A stretch of 64,000 nucleotides of DNA from Streptomyces sp. NBC_00078. Lineage in GTDB: Bacteria; Actinomycetota; Actinomycetes; Streptomycetales; Streptomycetaceae. Positions 8,987 through 18,019 of the stretch are shown piece after piece. The position numbers and the translations under genes are program-made. A model generated the notes under the pieces. The model ran no database searches. It saw only the letters and a list, made by a program, of their open reading frames with translations, and was not told the origin of the DNA. Location of the stretch: positions 2,170,001 through 2,234,000 of the forward strand of contig NZ_JAPELX010000001.1 of NCBI RefSeq assembly GCF_026343335.1, given 5' to 3'. Position 1 is the stretch's first letter, and every line of letters begins with the position of its first letter.

Positions 8987-9853
8987 TCAGCGGTTCTGCG
9001 GGGTGCGCGAGGTGCGCCGGCCCGGCTGCCGGACCGGGCGGAGCGGGGGGCGGTGGGCCGGGTGGTGGACCGCCGGATGGGCCGGCACGCCCGGCTTGTG
9101 CTCGACGGGGGTCCAGTCGGGTTTCCCCGTGACCATCAGCGGGTCGAACACCACGACCGCCCCCGCGAGCAGGAGGAAGGCGAGCGGACCGACGAGCATG
9201 GGCCACAGCAGCTCGGCGGGCGATGCGCCGGCGGTGGGTGCCCCCGTGTCGTGGATGTGGACGCTGAGGGCCGCCATGCCCGTGTAGTGCATGCCGCTGA
9301 CGGCGAGCCCCATGACGAGGCTCGCGCCCACGCTCCACAGGAAGCCTCTGACCTGTCCGGCCGCCCACAGAGCGGCGGTCGCGGCCGCCATCGCTATGAC
9401 GACGGAGACGGCGACGGTCACCGTGTTGTACTCCAGCTGTCCGTTCAGGCGCATTCCGGCCATGCCCAGATAGTGCATCGAGGCAATACCCAGGCCGGTG
9501 ATCGTGCCTCCGGTGAACAGGGCCGTACCTTTCGCACCCTTGTAGCCGACGATGAATATGCCGATACCCACCATGACGATGGCGACTCCGAGGCTGGCGA
9601 ACGTCATCGTCCTGTCGTAGTGGATGGGCGTCTGTTTGACCTTGAAGCCCATCATCGCGACGAAGTGCATGGTCCATATACCGGAAGCGATGGCCGCCGA
9701 ACCGAGGGCCAGCCAGCCGGGCCGCCAGGAGTGCGAGACGACCATGGATCTGGTGGTGCAGCGCAGGCCGAGAGCGCCGCCGAGGGAGGCCATGAAGAAG
9801 GCCACCAGCGGTGTGACGAGTCCGTAGCTGAATCCGTCGACCGTGCCTTGCAT
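8987..9853 (-). CDS. MHYT-domain integral membrane sensor protein
   Basis: 288 residues starting [20 protein letters not shown]. About seven membrane helices carry the repeated MHYT motifs [19 protein letters not shown] and [10 protein letters not shown]. In this family the Met and His residues near the outer face are proposed to bind copper and sense O2, CO or NO. No GGDEF, EAL or kinase domain is attached; the protein ends in a Pro/His/Arg-rich cytosolic tail of about 50 residues, so how it signals is not evident. It lies 40 bp upstream of uvrB on the same strand, but there is no known functional tie. The ATG at 9853 matches the family N-terminus. Confidence 0.9.
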   Translation of the reverse strand: MQGTVDGFSYGLVTPLVAFFMASLGGALGLRCTTRSMVVSHSWRPGWLALGSAAIASGIWTMHFVAMMGFKVKQTPIHYDRTMTFASLGVAIVMVGIGIFIVGYKGAKGTALFTGGTITGLGIASMHYLGMAGMRLNGQLEYNTVTVAVSVVIAMAAATAALWAAGQVRGFLWSVGASLVMGLAVSGMHYTGMAALSVHIHDTGAPTAGASPAELLWPMLVGPLAFLLLAGAVVVFDPLMVTGKPDWTPVEHKPGVPAHPAVHHPAHRPPLRPVRQPGRRTSRTPQNR

Positions 9854-10133
9854 GCGCGGCTGCCCTTCCCGCCTTCGTACGTCCCGTAATTCCCTGAAAT
9901 ACGCCCCTCCCGGGACCGCCCGAGCGGTCAGGGGTGAGGCAGAGAGTATGACTCCCACCGGAATGGTCGAACGATTTTCCGGCAAAGAAACACGGCGTTG
10001 CCTCAGTTGTGCGGCAACAGTGAGCGCACTTGGGGGATCTGCATTCAATGTGTGGCCATCTTGTACCCCTCCGCCGTTGACGCTCTGCTGTCACAGTTGA
10101 TCTGACCGTGATCGACCGACGCGAGGAGTACGC

Positions 10134-11009
10134 ATGCACGCGCGCGCAGTCGCCGCCATCACCGCCGCTCTCCTGGGGACCGCCACCCTTCTGCTGCCGG
10201 GCTCCGCCGCCCGGGCCGGCGACGCCGGGGTGCGGCCGCTGGTCATCGGCCACCGGGGGGCGGCCGCCTACGCGCCCGAGAACACGCTGGCCTCCATCGA
10301 CAAGGCGGCCGAGCTGGGCATCACCTGGGTCGAGAACGACGTCCAGCGCACCAAGGACGGCGAGCTCGTCGTCATCCACGACGACAGCCTGCAGCGCACC
10401 ACGGACGTCGAGCAGGTGTTCCCCCACCGGGCACCCTGGAAGGTGAAGGACTTCACCGCGGCCGAGGTCGCGCGCCTCGACGCGGGCAGCTGGTTCGGCT
10501 CCGGGTACGGGTGCGCGCGCGTGCCGACGCTGACGCAGTACATGCGCCGCGTCGAGCACAACCACCAGAAGCTGCTGCTGGAGATCAAGAACCCCGACCT
10601 GTATCCGGGCGTCGAGGGGCAGACCCTGAAGGTCCTCGGCAACGAGGGCTGGCTCGACCGGCGGCATCTGGCCGACCGGTTGATCGTGCAGAGCTTCAGC
10701 GCGGACAGCCTGCGGATCGTCCACGACCTCAAACCCGCTGTCAGGACGGGCCTCCTCGGCATGCCGCGCGTCTCGCAACTGCCCGGGTACGCGAGCTTCA
10801 CCGACGGGATCAACCCGTCGTACGGATCGCTCTCTCGGGGTTACGTCGCCGCCGTGCACTCCGTGACGGGACCGCACGGCCGGCCGCTCGCCGTCTTCGC
10901 CTGGACCGTCGACGACGCGGACACCGCCCGCCGGGTCGCCCGGTACCGCGTGGACGGCCTCATCACCAACAGGCCGGATGTGGTCCGGGCCGCCCTGCAG
11001 GCCCCCTGA
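10134..11009 (+). CDS. glpQ: Secreted glycerophosphodiester phosphodiesterase
   Basis: 291 residues with a Sec signal peptide (MHARAVAAITAALLGTATLL, cleavage near ARA-GDAG). The GDPD TIM-barrel motifs follow: VIGHRGAAAYAPENTL with the catalytic His-Arg and Glu, ENDVQRTKDGELVVIHDD, LLLEIKNP, VQSFS and FAWTVDD. The enzyme hydrolyses glycerophosphodiesters to glycerol-3-phosphate and an alcohol outside the membrane, helping scavenge phosphate and carbon. GAGGAG lies six bases before the ATG. In Streptomyces such genes often belong to the phosphate regulon, but I did not find a convincing PHO box. Confidence 0.93.
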   Translation: MHARAVAAITAALLGTATLLLPGSAARAGDAGVRPLVIGHRGAAAYAPENTLASIDKAAELGITWVENDVQRTKDGELVVIHDDSLQRTTDVEQVFPHRAPWKVKDFTAAEVARLDAGSWFGSGYGCARVPTLTQYMRRVEHNHQKLLLEIKNPDLYPGVEGQTLKVLGNEGWLDRRHLADRLIVQSFSADSLRIVHDLKPAVRTGLLGMPRVSQLPGYASFTDGINPSYGSLSRGYVAAVHSVTGPHGRPLAVFAWTVDDADTARRVARYRVDGLITNRPDVVRAALQAP

Positions 11010-11055
11010 GCCCGGCTCGCCGGGCGTTGTCAGTGCCGGGTCGTACGGTGGGCGC

Positions 11056-11610
11056 ATGGACAGCGATGGGCAGTACGAACAGCAGGTCGTGTGGGCGGTG
11101 GTCGGCACCGGGATCGGCCCGCTGCTGCTGGCCGCGACCCGCGAAGGCCTGGTCAACGTCGTGTTCCACGCCACCGGGGCGACACGCGACATGGCGCTCG
11201 ACCGGCTGGCCTCCCGGCTGGGCTGCGAGCCCGTCGAGGCACCCGGCTCGCCGCTGCTGACCGAGGCGATACGTCAGGTCGAGGCGTACTTCGCGGGCGA
11301 TCGGCGCGACTTCGAGCTGGCGCTGGACTGGTCGCTGATCTCGGGCTTCAACCGGCAGGTGCTGCGCGAACTGGCCGGCGGTGTCCCGTACGGCGCGGTG
11401 GTGGGCTACGGCGACCTCGCCGGGCGGGTGGGCCAGCCGGGCGCGGCCCAGGCGGTCGGGGTGGCGATGGGGTCCAATCCGCTGCCGGTCGTCGTGCCCT
11501 GTCACCGGGTGGTGGAGAGCCACGGGGGCATCGGCGGGTTCGGGGGCGGGCTGGAGACGAAGCGCAAGCTGCTCGCTCTGGAGGGAGTGCTGCCCGAGCC
11601 GCTGTTCTGA
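11056..11610 (+). CDS. ogt: Methylated-DNA-protein-cysteine methyltransferase
   Basis: 184 residues. This suicide repair protein moves methyl groups from O6-alkylguanine or O4-alkylthymine onto its own cysteine. The active-site segment VVVPCHRVV places the acceptor Cys at 149 and its His partner at 150; the winged-helix Arg-finger region (PYGAVVGYGDLA, QAVGVAMGSNP) precedes it, and GIGGFGGGLETKRKLLALEG closes the domain. The N-terminal domain is short, as in Ogt rather than Ada. The start is the ATG at 11056; it follows glpQ by 46 bp on the same strand. Confidence 0.95.
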   Translation: MDSDGQYEQQVVWAVVGTGIGPLLLAATREGLVNVVFHATGATRDMALDRLASRLGCEPVEAPGSPLLTEAIRQVEAYFAGDRRDFELALDWSLISGFNRQVLRELAGGVPYGAVVGYGDLAGRVGQPGAAQAVGVAMGSNPLPVVVPCHRVVESHGGIGGFGGGLETKRKLLALEGVLPEPLF

Positions 11611-11849
11611 TACTCAAAGGGGCGCGCGAAGGGTGGCCGGGAAGCGGAACGGGCAGCAGACTCCGCCATGCGCACGACCACTGGCATCCGAGGGTTCGGA
11701 GGTGGACGCGGCGGTCAACGCGACCGTGATCGGTACGGACGACGCGCCGCGCGGCGACGCCGAGTTCGACCAGGGCGCCGGCACACGTACGTGCTCGATC
11801 CGCACCGGGCGCTGACCTGCGTACGGCCAGGTCTGAGGCCCTGAGCAGT
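11611..11849. other. Intergenic stretch after ogt with no gene I can support
   Basis: Several short frames are open on both strands, as expected at this GC content, but none has a ribosome binding site, recognisable motif or family-like sequence. A plus-strand piece near 11,690-11,815 (reading VDAAVNATVIGTDDAP) looks mildly protein-like and could be a decayed gene end, but I cannot assign it. Confidence 0.5.
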
Positions 11850-11875
11850 GGGTGCCCACGCACACGTGGGCACCC
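11850..11875. terminator. Hairpin terminator between ogt and the VOC gene
   Basis: A perfect 10-bp inverted repeat, GGGTGCCCAC and GTGGGCACCC, with a six-base loop. There is no T-run, as is common in Streptomyces. It sits between the ends of two convergent genes and could stop transcription from either side. Confidence 0.7.
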
Positions 11876-11957
11876 GCCATGCCCTGGTGGTCGTGGTTCT
11901 GCGCCCTGGGTGGCAGTGGGGCCCCGTGCCCTGTCGGTCGTGGTCTCCCGTGCCTGT

Positions 11958-12386
11958 TCAGTCGTAGTGCCGGGCCTCGAAGACGTTTCCGTCCGGGTCG
12001 CGGAAGTAGAAGCTGCGCCTGGCCTTCCCGCGGGCGCCGTAGGAGTCGTACGAGAACTCCGAGATGGGGACGGCGCGTTCCGTCAGGCGGTTGTGCAGGG
12101 CGTCGAAGTCGTCGCCGGTCAGGGCCAGGCAGACGTGGTTGACCGGGTGGCCCGCGCTTTCGGGGGCGCCGGGGAGCATCTTCATGTGCGCCGCCATGGT
12201 GCGGGGCATGAGATCGATGATGGTCTCGTCGTTGAGCCGTACCGAGGGGAAGGGAGCCTTCCCCTCGGAGAACTCGGTGATCCTCAGGGGGCGCAGTCCG
12301 ACGGCCTTCTCGTAGAAGCCGGCCGCGGCGACCGGGTCATGTACCCACAGGACGACATGGTCGAGACGTGTCGTGTTATCCGTCAT
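11958..12386 (-). CDS. VOC (glyoxalase/bleomycin resistance) family protein
   Basis: 142 residues with the two beta-alpha-beta-beta-beta modules of the vicinal oxygen chelate fold: LDHVVLWVHDPVAAAGFYEKAVGL in the first and GHPVNHVCLALTG...FYFRDPDGNVFEARHYD in the second. His in LDHVV, His in VNHVC and Glu in VFEARH are positioned as metal ligands. Members include glyoxalases, dioxygenases and resistance proteins; the substrate cannot be read from sequence. The start is the ATG at 12386 (MTDNTTRLDHV), the first plausible one before the domain. It lies downstream of a methyltransferase gene on the same strand. Confidence 0.88.
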   Translation of the reverse strand: MTDNTTRLDHVVLWVHDPVAAAGFYEKAVGLRPLRITEFSEGKAPFPSVRLNDETIIDLMPRTMAAHMKMLPGAPESAGHPVNHVCLALTGDDFDALHNRLTERAVPISEFSYDSYGARGKARRSFYFRDPDGNVFEARHYD

Positions 12387-12472
12387 GTTCTTCAGGCTGG
12401 TGCCGTCTCCCACAGGCCGCAAGGGCCTGCCCGGAGCTGCCGCTCGCCGGAGACGGAGGGCCGGGTCGGGGG

Positions 12473-13267
12473 TTACGCCTTGCATCCCCATGCCGAGATC
12501 ATCGGCGCCGTGGCCAGGTCCATTGCGCCGGATGCGATGTTCGCCAGGTGGCGGTCGATGTCCTCGTTCGTGGCGATGTCCGCGCTGACGAGGCGGTCGC
12601 GGATCTGGCGGACAGTGGCCGATTCGAGGGCGGCGCAGGCCGGCGAGGTGAGCGGGAAGTACGCGTCGGCCTCCACCTGGCCCAGGCCTGCCTCGCGGAG
12701 CAGTCGCGGGAGGCGGCGGCCGTAGGCGAGATCGGCGCCCCGGTCGGCGAGCAGTTGGCGGAAGCCGTGCCGCAGGCGGTTGGCGAGCTCCTGCTCGGGG
12801 CCGTGCTCGTCGGGGCAGACCAGGGGTTGCAGGGCGGGATCGGCATCCTCGATCAGAAGCCGACCGCCGGGGCGCAGGGCCTTGACCATCGAACGCAACG
12901 CCCGTTCGCGGTCCGGCACATGGACGAGGACGAGCCGGGCGTGCACCAGGTCGAAGCCCTCGCCTGGCGGCTCCTCGGCGCCGACGTCGTGGACCCGCAC
13001 GTCCACCGGCGGACGGGCGACGGAGGCGAGCAGGGACGTGTCGATGTCCGTGGCGACGACCTTTCCGCTCACACCGACCTTCTCGGCCAGCCAGGACACC
13101 ACGGAGGTGCCGCCCGCGCCCACCTCCCAGCAGCGCCAGCCGGATCCGACGCCCAACGCTTCGAGATGCCGGAAGGTCGTCGGGTCGAAGAGGGTGGCGA
13201 AGGCGCCGAAGCGCTCTCCCGCCTCGTTCTGCTGGTTGCCGAGGAGGTATCCGTCGGATCGCGTCAT
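12473..13267 (-). CDS. Class I SAM-dependent methyltransferase
   Basis: 264 residues. A Rossmann methyltransferase core is clear: SAM motif I CWEVGAGGTSVVSWLAEKVG, the acidic residue at VVATDIDTSLL, VHARLVLVHVPDRERAL, and the post-motif ALRPGGRLLIEDAD. The C-terminal half (RHGFRQLLADRGADLAYGR, then LFREAGL-like text) resembles small-molecule methyltransferases of the UbiE/Coq5 type common in Streptomyces. The substrate is unknown. The ATG at 13267 gives MTRSDGYLLGNQQNEAGERF, the usual start for this subgroup; the longer open frame upstream is antisense to corA. Divergent from corA. Confidence 0.9.
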   Translation of the reverse strand: MTRSDGYLLGNQQNEAGERFGAFATLFDPTTFRHLEALGVGSGWRCWEVGAGGTSVVSWLAEKVGVSGKVVATDIDTSLLASVARPPVDVRVHDVGAEEPPGEGFDLVHARLVLVHVPDRERALRSMVKALRPGGRLLIEDADPALQPLVCPDEHGPEQELANRLRHGFRQLLADRGADLAYGRRLPRLLREAGLGQVEADAYFPLTSPACAALESATVRQIRDRLVSADIATNEDIDRHLANIASGAMDLATAPMISAWGCKA

Positions 13268-13528
13268 GGCGCGATCATCCCAGCCGCGCGGCCGGCTCGG
13301 CGGAAGCCGTCGGCGCCTCGGCGCACGGCTTGCACGGGACGCCGGCCCGGTCGTCGGGGAACCCTTCGTCCACAGGCCGGAACCAAGCGGAATGCCCTGC
13401 TCCCACAGGCTCACCCGCCGCTTACACAGACCTGGCACACTGGCGCGCCAAGGCACAAGCAGGCGGTTCATCACGCAGGTGAACCGCGCACCACGCATCG
13501 AGCCGGAGATCCACGCAAGGAGATCCAG

Positions 13529-14656
13529 ATGTCCATGGCAGGGAATCTGCGGAAGGTCACCCACCTCGGCAGGGTCGGCGGCCTCCGTACGGTGGCACGG
13601 CTGGCCAGGCGGCGCCCTCGCGTCGACCTGAGTCACCCGGCCAGGTCCCCGCTGGGCTCCTCGGTGGTGAACTGCGTGACCTACCGGGACGGCATGCGGG
13701 TCCCCGGCGGCAGCGATCTGGTGGACACCGTGGAGCGCGTGCGCAAGAAGGGGGACGGGTTCGTGTGGCTGGGGCTGCACGAGCCGACGGATCAGGAGTT
13801 CGCCGGCATCGCCGACCTCTTCGACCTGCATCCGCTGGCGGTCGAGGACGCGGTCGAGGCGCATCAGCGACCGAAGCTGGAGCGCTACGGCGAGACACTG
13901 TTCGCCGTGTTCAAGACGGTCTGCTACGTCGAGCACGAGGAGCTGACAGCGACGAGCAAGGTGGTGAACACCGGCGAGATTATGCTGTTCGTCGGTGAGG
14001 ACTTCGTGATCACCGTCCGGCATGGGATGCACGGCTCGCTGGGCCCGCTGCGCGAGGACCTGGAGTCCGACCCCCACCAGCTCGCGAAGGGGCCGGCGGC
14101 GGTGCTGCACGCCGTCGCGGACCACGTGGTCGACGACTATCTGCACGTCACCGACTCCATACAGGCGGACATCGACCAGGTGGAGATGGACGTGTTCGCG
14201 GAGGGCGGCGCGCGGGCCGACCCGGGCCGGATCTACCAGCTCAAGCGTGAACTGCTGGAGCTGAAGCGCGCCGTCGTCCCCCTGGGCCGCCCGGTCGAGG
14301 ACCTCGCCACGCGGCCTGTGCGGGTGGTCGGCCCGGAGATACAGACCTACTTCAGGGATGTTTTCGATCACCTCATGCGGGCGAAGGAGCAGATCGCCTC
14401 TTTCGACGAACTGCTCAACTCGATTCTGCAGGCTCATCTCGCGCAGGTCACCGTTGCCCAGAACGAGGACATGCGGAAGATCACGGCCTGGGCCGCGGTG
14501 ATCGCCGTACCGACGATGGTCTGCGGCGTGTACGGCATGAACTTCGATCACATGCCGGAGCTGCACTGGAGGTTCGGCTATCCGCTGGTCATAGGCGTGA
14601 TGTCGTTGGCGTGTCTGGTGCTGTACCGCGGCTTCAGACGCAGCGGCTGGCTGTGA
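13529..14656 (+). CDS. corA: CorA-type magnesium/cobalt channel
   Basis: 375 residues. A large cytosolic funnel domain is followed by two membrane helices at the C-terminus. The signature YGMNF (GMN at about 336-338) caps the first helix and selects hydrated Mg2+; the loop after it (DHMPELHWRFG) matches the periplasmic loop of CorA. The DFVITVRHG and HPLAVEDAVEAHQRPKLERYG text is typical of the family. The start ATG at 13529 follows AAGGAGA. The N-terminal basic extension of about 45 residues is usual for actinobacterial CorA. Monocistronic, divergent from the methyltransferase and convergent with the CBS protein. Confidence 0.95.
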   Translation: MSMAGNLRKVTHLGRVGGLRTVARLARRRPRVDLSHPARSPLGSSVVNCVTYRDGMRVPGGSDLVDTVERVRKKGDGFVWLGLHEPTDQEFAGIADLFDLHPLAVEDAVEAHQRPKLERYGETLFAVFKTVCYVEHEELTATSKVVNTGEIMLFVGEDFVITVRHGMHGSLGPLREDLESDPHQLAKGPAAVLHAVADHVVDDYLHVTDSIQADIDQVEMDVFAEGGARADPGRIYQLKRELLELKRAVVPLGRPVEDLATRPVRVVGPEIQTYFRDVFDHLMRAKEQIASFDELLNSILQAHLAQVTVAQNEDMRKITAWAAVIAVPTMVCGVYGMNFDHMPELHWRFGYPLVIGVMSLACLVLYRGFRRSGWL

Positions 14657-14674
14657 CGCGCCGCGCCCGGCGGG

Positions 14675-15103
14675 TCAGCGGCTCGTTCCCCTCGCGTACA
14701 CCCTGTGGGCGAAGTCGGCGATCTGGTCCTCCGTCAGATGCTGGGCCAGGTCGGCCTCGCTGATCATCCCGACCAGCCGCTTGTTCTCGATGACGGGGAG
14801 CCGGCGGATCTGGTGGTCCTGCATCTCCCGGAGTACGTCGCCGACGTCGGCACTCGCGTCGATCCAGCGCGGGGTGCCGTGAGCCATCTCGCCCGCGGTG
14901 ACCTTGGCCGGGTCGTGGCCCATGGCCACACAGCCGACGACGATGTCGCGGTCGGTGAGGATGCCGCAGAGCCGCTCGTTCTGGTCGCTGATGGGCAGGG
15001 CTCCGACGTTCAGCTCGCGCATCAGCTGGGCCGCGCGGTCCAGCGTCTCGTTCGCGGGGATCCACTGGGCGCCACGGTGCATGATGTCTCCGGCGGTGGT
15101 CAT
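14675..15103 (-). CDS. Two-CBS-domain regulatory protein
   Basis: 142 residues consisting of a tandem pair of CBS domains (roughly 8-62 and 72-130) that form one Bateman module. Repeating units are visible: GALPISDQNERLCGILTDRDIV in the first and RRLPVIENKRLVGMISEADLA in the second. Such stand-alone modules bind adenosine nucleotides and often report energy or stress status to a partner. In Streptomyces they are frequent in dormancy-type gene sets, but no partner is adjacent. The stop is 18 bp from the convergent end of corA. Confidence 0.92.
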   Translation of the reverse strand: MTTAGDIMHRGAQWIPANETLDRAAQLMRELNVGALPISDQNERLCGILTDRDIVVGCVAMGHDPAKVTAGEMAHGTPRWIDASADVGDVLREMQDHQIRRLPVIENKRLVGMISEADLAQHLTEDQIADFAHRVYARGTSR

Positions 15104-15237
15104 GGAGTACCTCCCGGTGCCGGAAGGCCGGCGCGGCGCGGGAACGCTCCGCTAGTCCCGGCGCCCTACATTCTCGCCGCGCGGCCCGCCCCGTGCACCC
15201 GGAACCCCGCGGTAGCAGGCGGCCCGGGAAGGCGGCG

Positions 15238-15651
15238 TCAGGCCGAGAAACCGACGATCCGCCGGGGGACGATGCGGATGATCACGCGGACCTCGTCGTC
15301 CTTCTCGGCGTGCGGGTCGATGCCGAGGTATTTGTGCGAGAGCTCGTAGGGGAGCCGCTTGCCCTCGTCAGCGAGGATCTCGGCGGTGCCGCGGATCTCG
15401 ACCGAGGTGTAAGGGTCGGCGAGGTCGAAGACCGAGAGGCTGATGCGGGGGTCACGGCGGAGGTTGCGCACCTTCTGGCGTCCGTCGGTGGAGGAGAAGA
15501 GCACGGTGTCGCCGTCGCGCTTGATCCAGACCACCGAGTTCTGCGGGGCGCCGTCGGGGCCGAGGGTGGCAACGCTGGCGAAGTTCCTGCCGTCGAGAAG
15601 GGCGCGGACGGAGTCGGCGAAGAGGACGGGATCACTCGATGCGGTCGGCAT
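15238..15651 (-). CDS. PPOX-class FMN/F420-dependent oxidoreductase
   Basis: 137 residues with the split-barrel flavin-binding fold. Characteristic stretches are RNFASVATLGPDGAPQNSVVW, RDGDTVLFSSTDGRQKVRNL, and DPRISLSVFDLADPYTSVEI, a phrase typical of F420-dependent PPOX proteins in actinobacteria. They reduce diverse substrates such as biliverdin-like or xenobiotic compounds with F420H2; the natural substrate here is unknown. The start is the ATG at 15651 (MPTASSDPVLF). It sits between a CBS protein and the kinase-like gene on the same strand, with no tight coupling. Confidence 0.9.
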   Translation of the reverse strand: MPTASSDPVLFADSVRALLDGRNFASVATLGPDGAPQNSVVWIKRDGDTVLFSSTDGRQKVRNLRRDPRISLSVFDLADPYTSVEIRGTAEILADEGKRLPYELSHKYLGIDPHAEKDDEVRVIIRIVPRRIVGFSA

Positions 15652-15712
15652 GGGACCACCATAACTAAATGCACGCGCATATAAAAGTGGTGGGGTGCCA
15701 TCTCGCGGCCGA

Positions 15713-16354
15713 TCACCCTCTCCATGCCGGATGCCGTTGATCGTCGGCACGCACCAGGACGTCGGCCGTGTCCGCCGGGTTGGTCTCGTCCGCGTAGCGC
15801 TCGAAGGCGGGGAGCGTCCAGTGGTCGGCCTCGGGGGTACGGCGGCGCAGCGCGCCGGGTGAGAGGAGGACGTGGACGGTCAGATCGAAGGGGAACCAGT
15901 GACGCAGCAGGAGAGGGCCGTGCAGCAACAGGAAGCCACCGGGCGGGAGTGGGACGTAGGGGCTGCGCGTGGCGCGGTCGGTGGCCGGGTCCCACAGGTC
16001 GGGCAGGACGCGTCCGTCGCCGCCTGCTTCGAGGGGTCCGAACACCTCGCGCCACAGGGCGCCGGTGTCCAACCAGCCGTCGTAGTAGGCGTCGACGTCC
16101 TGGTGGCCGTACTCCAGGCGGAGCGAGGCGGGCCGCAGGAAGCCCTCGGCGCCGACGGTCAGCGAGGGGCGGCCGAGTATGCGCAGGGCCTCGGCGACCC
16201 GCTCGGCGAGGTCTCCGGGGCGGGCCGCCGGAGCTCCGTCGAAGGCGATGCGGGGCCAGGAGCCGCCGTCGGCCGGCTTGAGGTCGAGCAGACGCTCGGC
16301 CAGGAGGTCGCCGAGCCGGTCCCAGGTGATCGCTTCGAGTCGCACACGGCCCAT
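15713..16354 (-). CDS. Uridine kinase-like protein with a degenerate P-loop
   Basis: 213 residues of the actinobacterial uridine-kinase-like family, recognisable from SLRLEYGHQDVDAYYDGWLDTGALWREVF, SPYVPLPPGGFLLLHGPLLLRHWFPFDLTVHV and an ADDQRHPAW-type end. At the position where uridine kinases have GxxGxGKS it reads AFDGAPAARPGD, lacking the Lys and Ser/Thr, so phosphate binding must differ or be lost. Whether it still phosphorylates a nucleoside is unclear. The start is the ATG at 16354; an upstream open frame is antisense to the DUF2293 gene leader. Divergent from the DUF2293 gene. Confidence 0.85.
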   Translation of the reverse strand: MGRVRLEAITWDRLGDLLAERLLDLKPADGGSWPRIAFDGAPAARPGDLAERVAEALRILGRPSLTVGAEGFLRPASLRLEYGHQDVDAYYDGWLDTGALWREVFGPLEAGGDGRVLPDLWDPATDRATRSPYVPLPPGGFLLLHGPLLLRHWFPFDLTVHVLLSPGALRRRTPEADHWTLPAFERYADETNPADTADVLVRADDQRHPAWRG

Positions 16355-16490
16355 GATGCGCCAGCCGCCCGCCCGGATGCGTCGCACACCCGCTGGCAGG
16401 GAAGGTGTACGGGAGGAGGGTGTGCGGAGCGCGGGCGCAGAGGGCGGTTGCGCGGTGGTCCAAGGTCCTGTCGGGGGGAAAGAACCAGCC

Positions 16491-17186
16491 ATGGCACGTC
16501 TGACAACTCCCCCGCCCCGCATCGGGCTTCTCGTCTTCCAGCCTCTCCGGAGACGGCACTGCAAGGAGTGTCAAGCCGGACCGTTGACGCTGCTCGTGAT
16601 CGAAGAGGGAGCGCCGCGGTGTCTCGACTGTGCCGATCTCGGGCATCTGGTGTTCCTGCCGCGCGGCGACACGGCGCTGACGCGTCGGTCGCGGGAGGAG
16701 AGCACACTGTCGGCGGTCGTGGTGCGCTTCAACCGGCGCAAGGCGCGGTACGAGCGGCAGGGCGTCCTGGTCGAGGAGGCGGGGCTCGCCCGGGCCGAGC
16801 GGCGGTGCCTCGCGGACGCCGAGGCGCGGCGGCGGCGTCGGGTGCGGGACGCCCGGCGACGGGCCGCGGAGGACGTGCGGTTCACGAAGGCGTTCGCGGC
16901 GGAGATACGGCGGCTGTTTCCCGCGTGCCCGGTGGAGCGGGCCCGGGAGATCGCGGAGCACTCGTCGGTGCGGGGCAGCGGGCGGGTGGGCCGGAGTGCC
17001 GCGGGGCGGGCGCTGTCCGAGGGGGCGGTGGTCTCGGCGGTCGTGGCGTCGGTACGGCATGTGGACACGCCGTACGACCAGCTGCTGATGAGCGGGGTGC
17101 CGCGGCACGAGGCCCGGCGGCGGATCGGAGCGGGGGTGGAGACGGTGCTGCGGGGGTGGCGGTCGGACAGGGCGGAGGCCGGTTGA
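16491..17186 (+). CDS. DUF2293 domain protein
   Basis: 231 residues. An N-terminal CxxC pair (HCKECQAGPL) and a second pair (RCLDCADLGHL) could form a small zinc knuckle. An Arg-rich, likely helical region (about 85-125) follows, and then the DUF2293 core: FTKAFAAEIRRLFPACPVERAREIAEHSSVRGSGRVGRS. The final part, VSAVVASVRHVDTPYDQLLMSG, resembles the family end. The function is not established; the basic character and Cys pairs suggest nucleic-acid association, which is inference. The start at 16491 begins MARLTTPPP. Confidence 0.87.
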   Translation: MARLTTPPPRIGLLVFQPLRRRHCKECQAGPLTLLVIEEGAPRCLDCADLGHLVFLPRGDTALTRRSREESTLSAVVVRFNRRKARYERQGVLVEEAGLARAERRCLADAEARRRRRVRDARRRAAEDVRFTKAFAAEIRRLFPACPVERAREIAEHSSVRGSGRVGRSAAGRALSEGAVVSAVVASVRHVDTPYDQLLMSGVPRHEARRRIGAGVETVLRGWRSDRAEAG

Positions 17187-17372
17187 CGGACAGGGACCGG
17201 GCGGCGAGCGCCTAGCCGGCCGCGCACGGACGGCGGTCCGGCGGCGCCCGCCTGGACGCCCGCACATGTGCCCGCGCCCTTCGGCATGGTCACCGGGCCC
17301 GTACGGGAATTCACTTGTGGTGGTAGGAGGTGCCGGGCGAGGTCTCGGCTCGATACGGGGAGTTGACCTGAA

Positions 17373-17852
17373 GTGATCGATGGGCCGTACCTCTGGCTGA
17401 CGGTGTTGGGTGTGCTCGGGACCGGTCTGGTGGCCGGGGTCTTCTGCGGTTTCTCGACGTTCGTGATGAGGGGGCTCGCCGCGCTGCCGCCGGCGCAGGG
17501 CGTCGCCGCGATGAACGCGATCAACGTGAGCGCGGTGATGCCCGCGTTCATGCTCGTGTTCGTGGGGTCGGCGGTGCTGTGCGCGGTGCTCGCCGTGGTG
17601 ACGTTCGTCTTGTGGCCGGACGAGGGCACGGTGGAACTGCTGGTGGGCAGCGCGCTGTATCTGTTCGGCTGCTTCGGGGTGACCATGGTCGCGAACGTGC
17701 CGCGCAACGACGCCCTGCTCAAAATGGATCCGGGCACCGCGGAGGCGGCAGCGTACTGGCCGTCGTACGTGCGCGAGTGGACGTTCTGGAACCACGTCCG
17801 CATGGTCGCCTCGGCCGGCTCCGCGTTGGCCTATGTGCTGGCGCTCACCTGA
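17373..17852 (+). CDS. DUF1772 (anthrone-oxygenase-like) membrane protein
   Basis: 159 residues with four hydrophobic helices (about 7-30, 55-80, 84-105 and 138-157). The phrases GVFCGFSTFVMRGLAALPP, MNAINVSAVMPAFM and NVPRNDALLKMDP with a later WTFWNHVRM are typical of the DUF1772/anthrone oxygenase-like superfamily. The NxPxN and His positions are conserved in the group but its bacterial function is unknown. The start is the GTG at 17373. No operon partner: gltD starts 167 bp downstream on the same strand. Confidence 0.85.
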   Translation: MIDGPYLWLTVLGVLGTGLVAGVFCGFSTFVMRGLAALPPAQGVAAMNAINVSAVMPAFMLVFVGSAVLCAVLAVVTFVLWPDEGTVELLVGSALYLFGCFGVTMVANVPRNDALLKMDPGTAEAAAYWPSYVREWTFWNHVRMVASAGSALAYVLALT

Positions 17853-18019
17853 GAGGCGGCTGAGAAGTTCCGGGCGGGCGCTGGGGGAACGCCGAGAGGG
17901 GTGGGGCAGAAAGCGCTGTCCGTCCCCTCTGCGCACAGGGCCGAGGAGTCGTATCGTGGCCGAAAGAACGCCGCCCGATGACGCACGGCTCGTCGTACGC
18001 GTAGGCAAGGAAGACGGCC

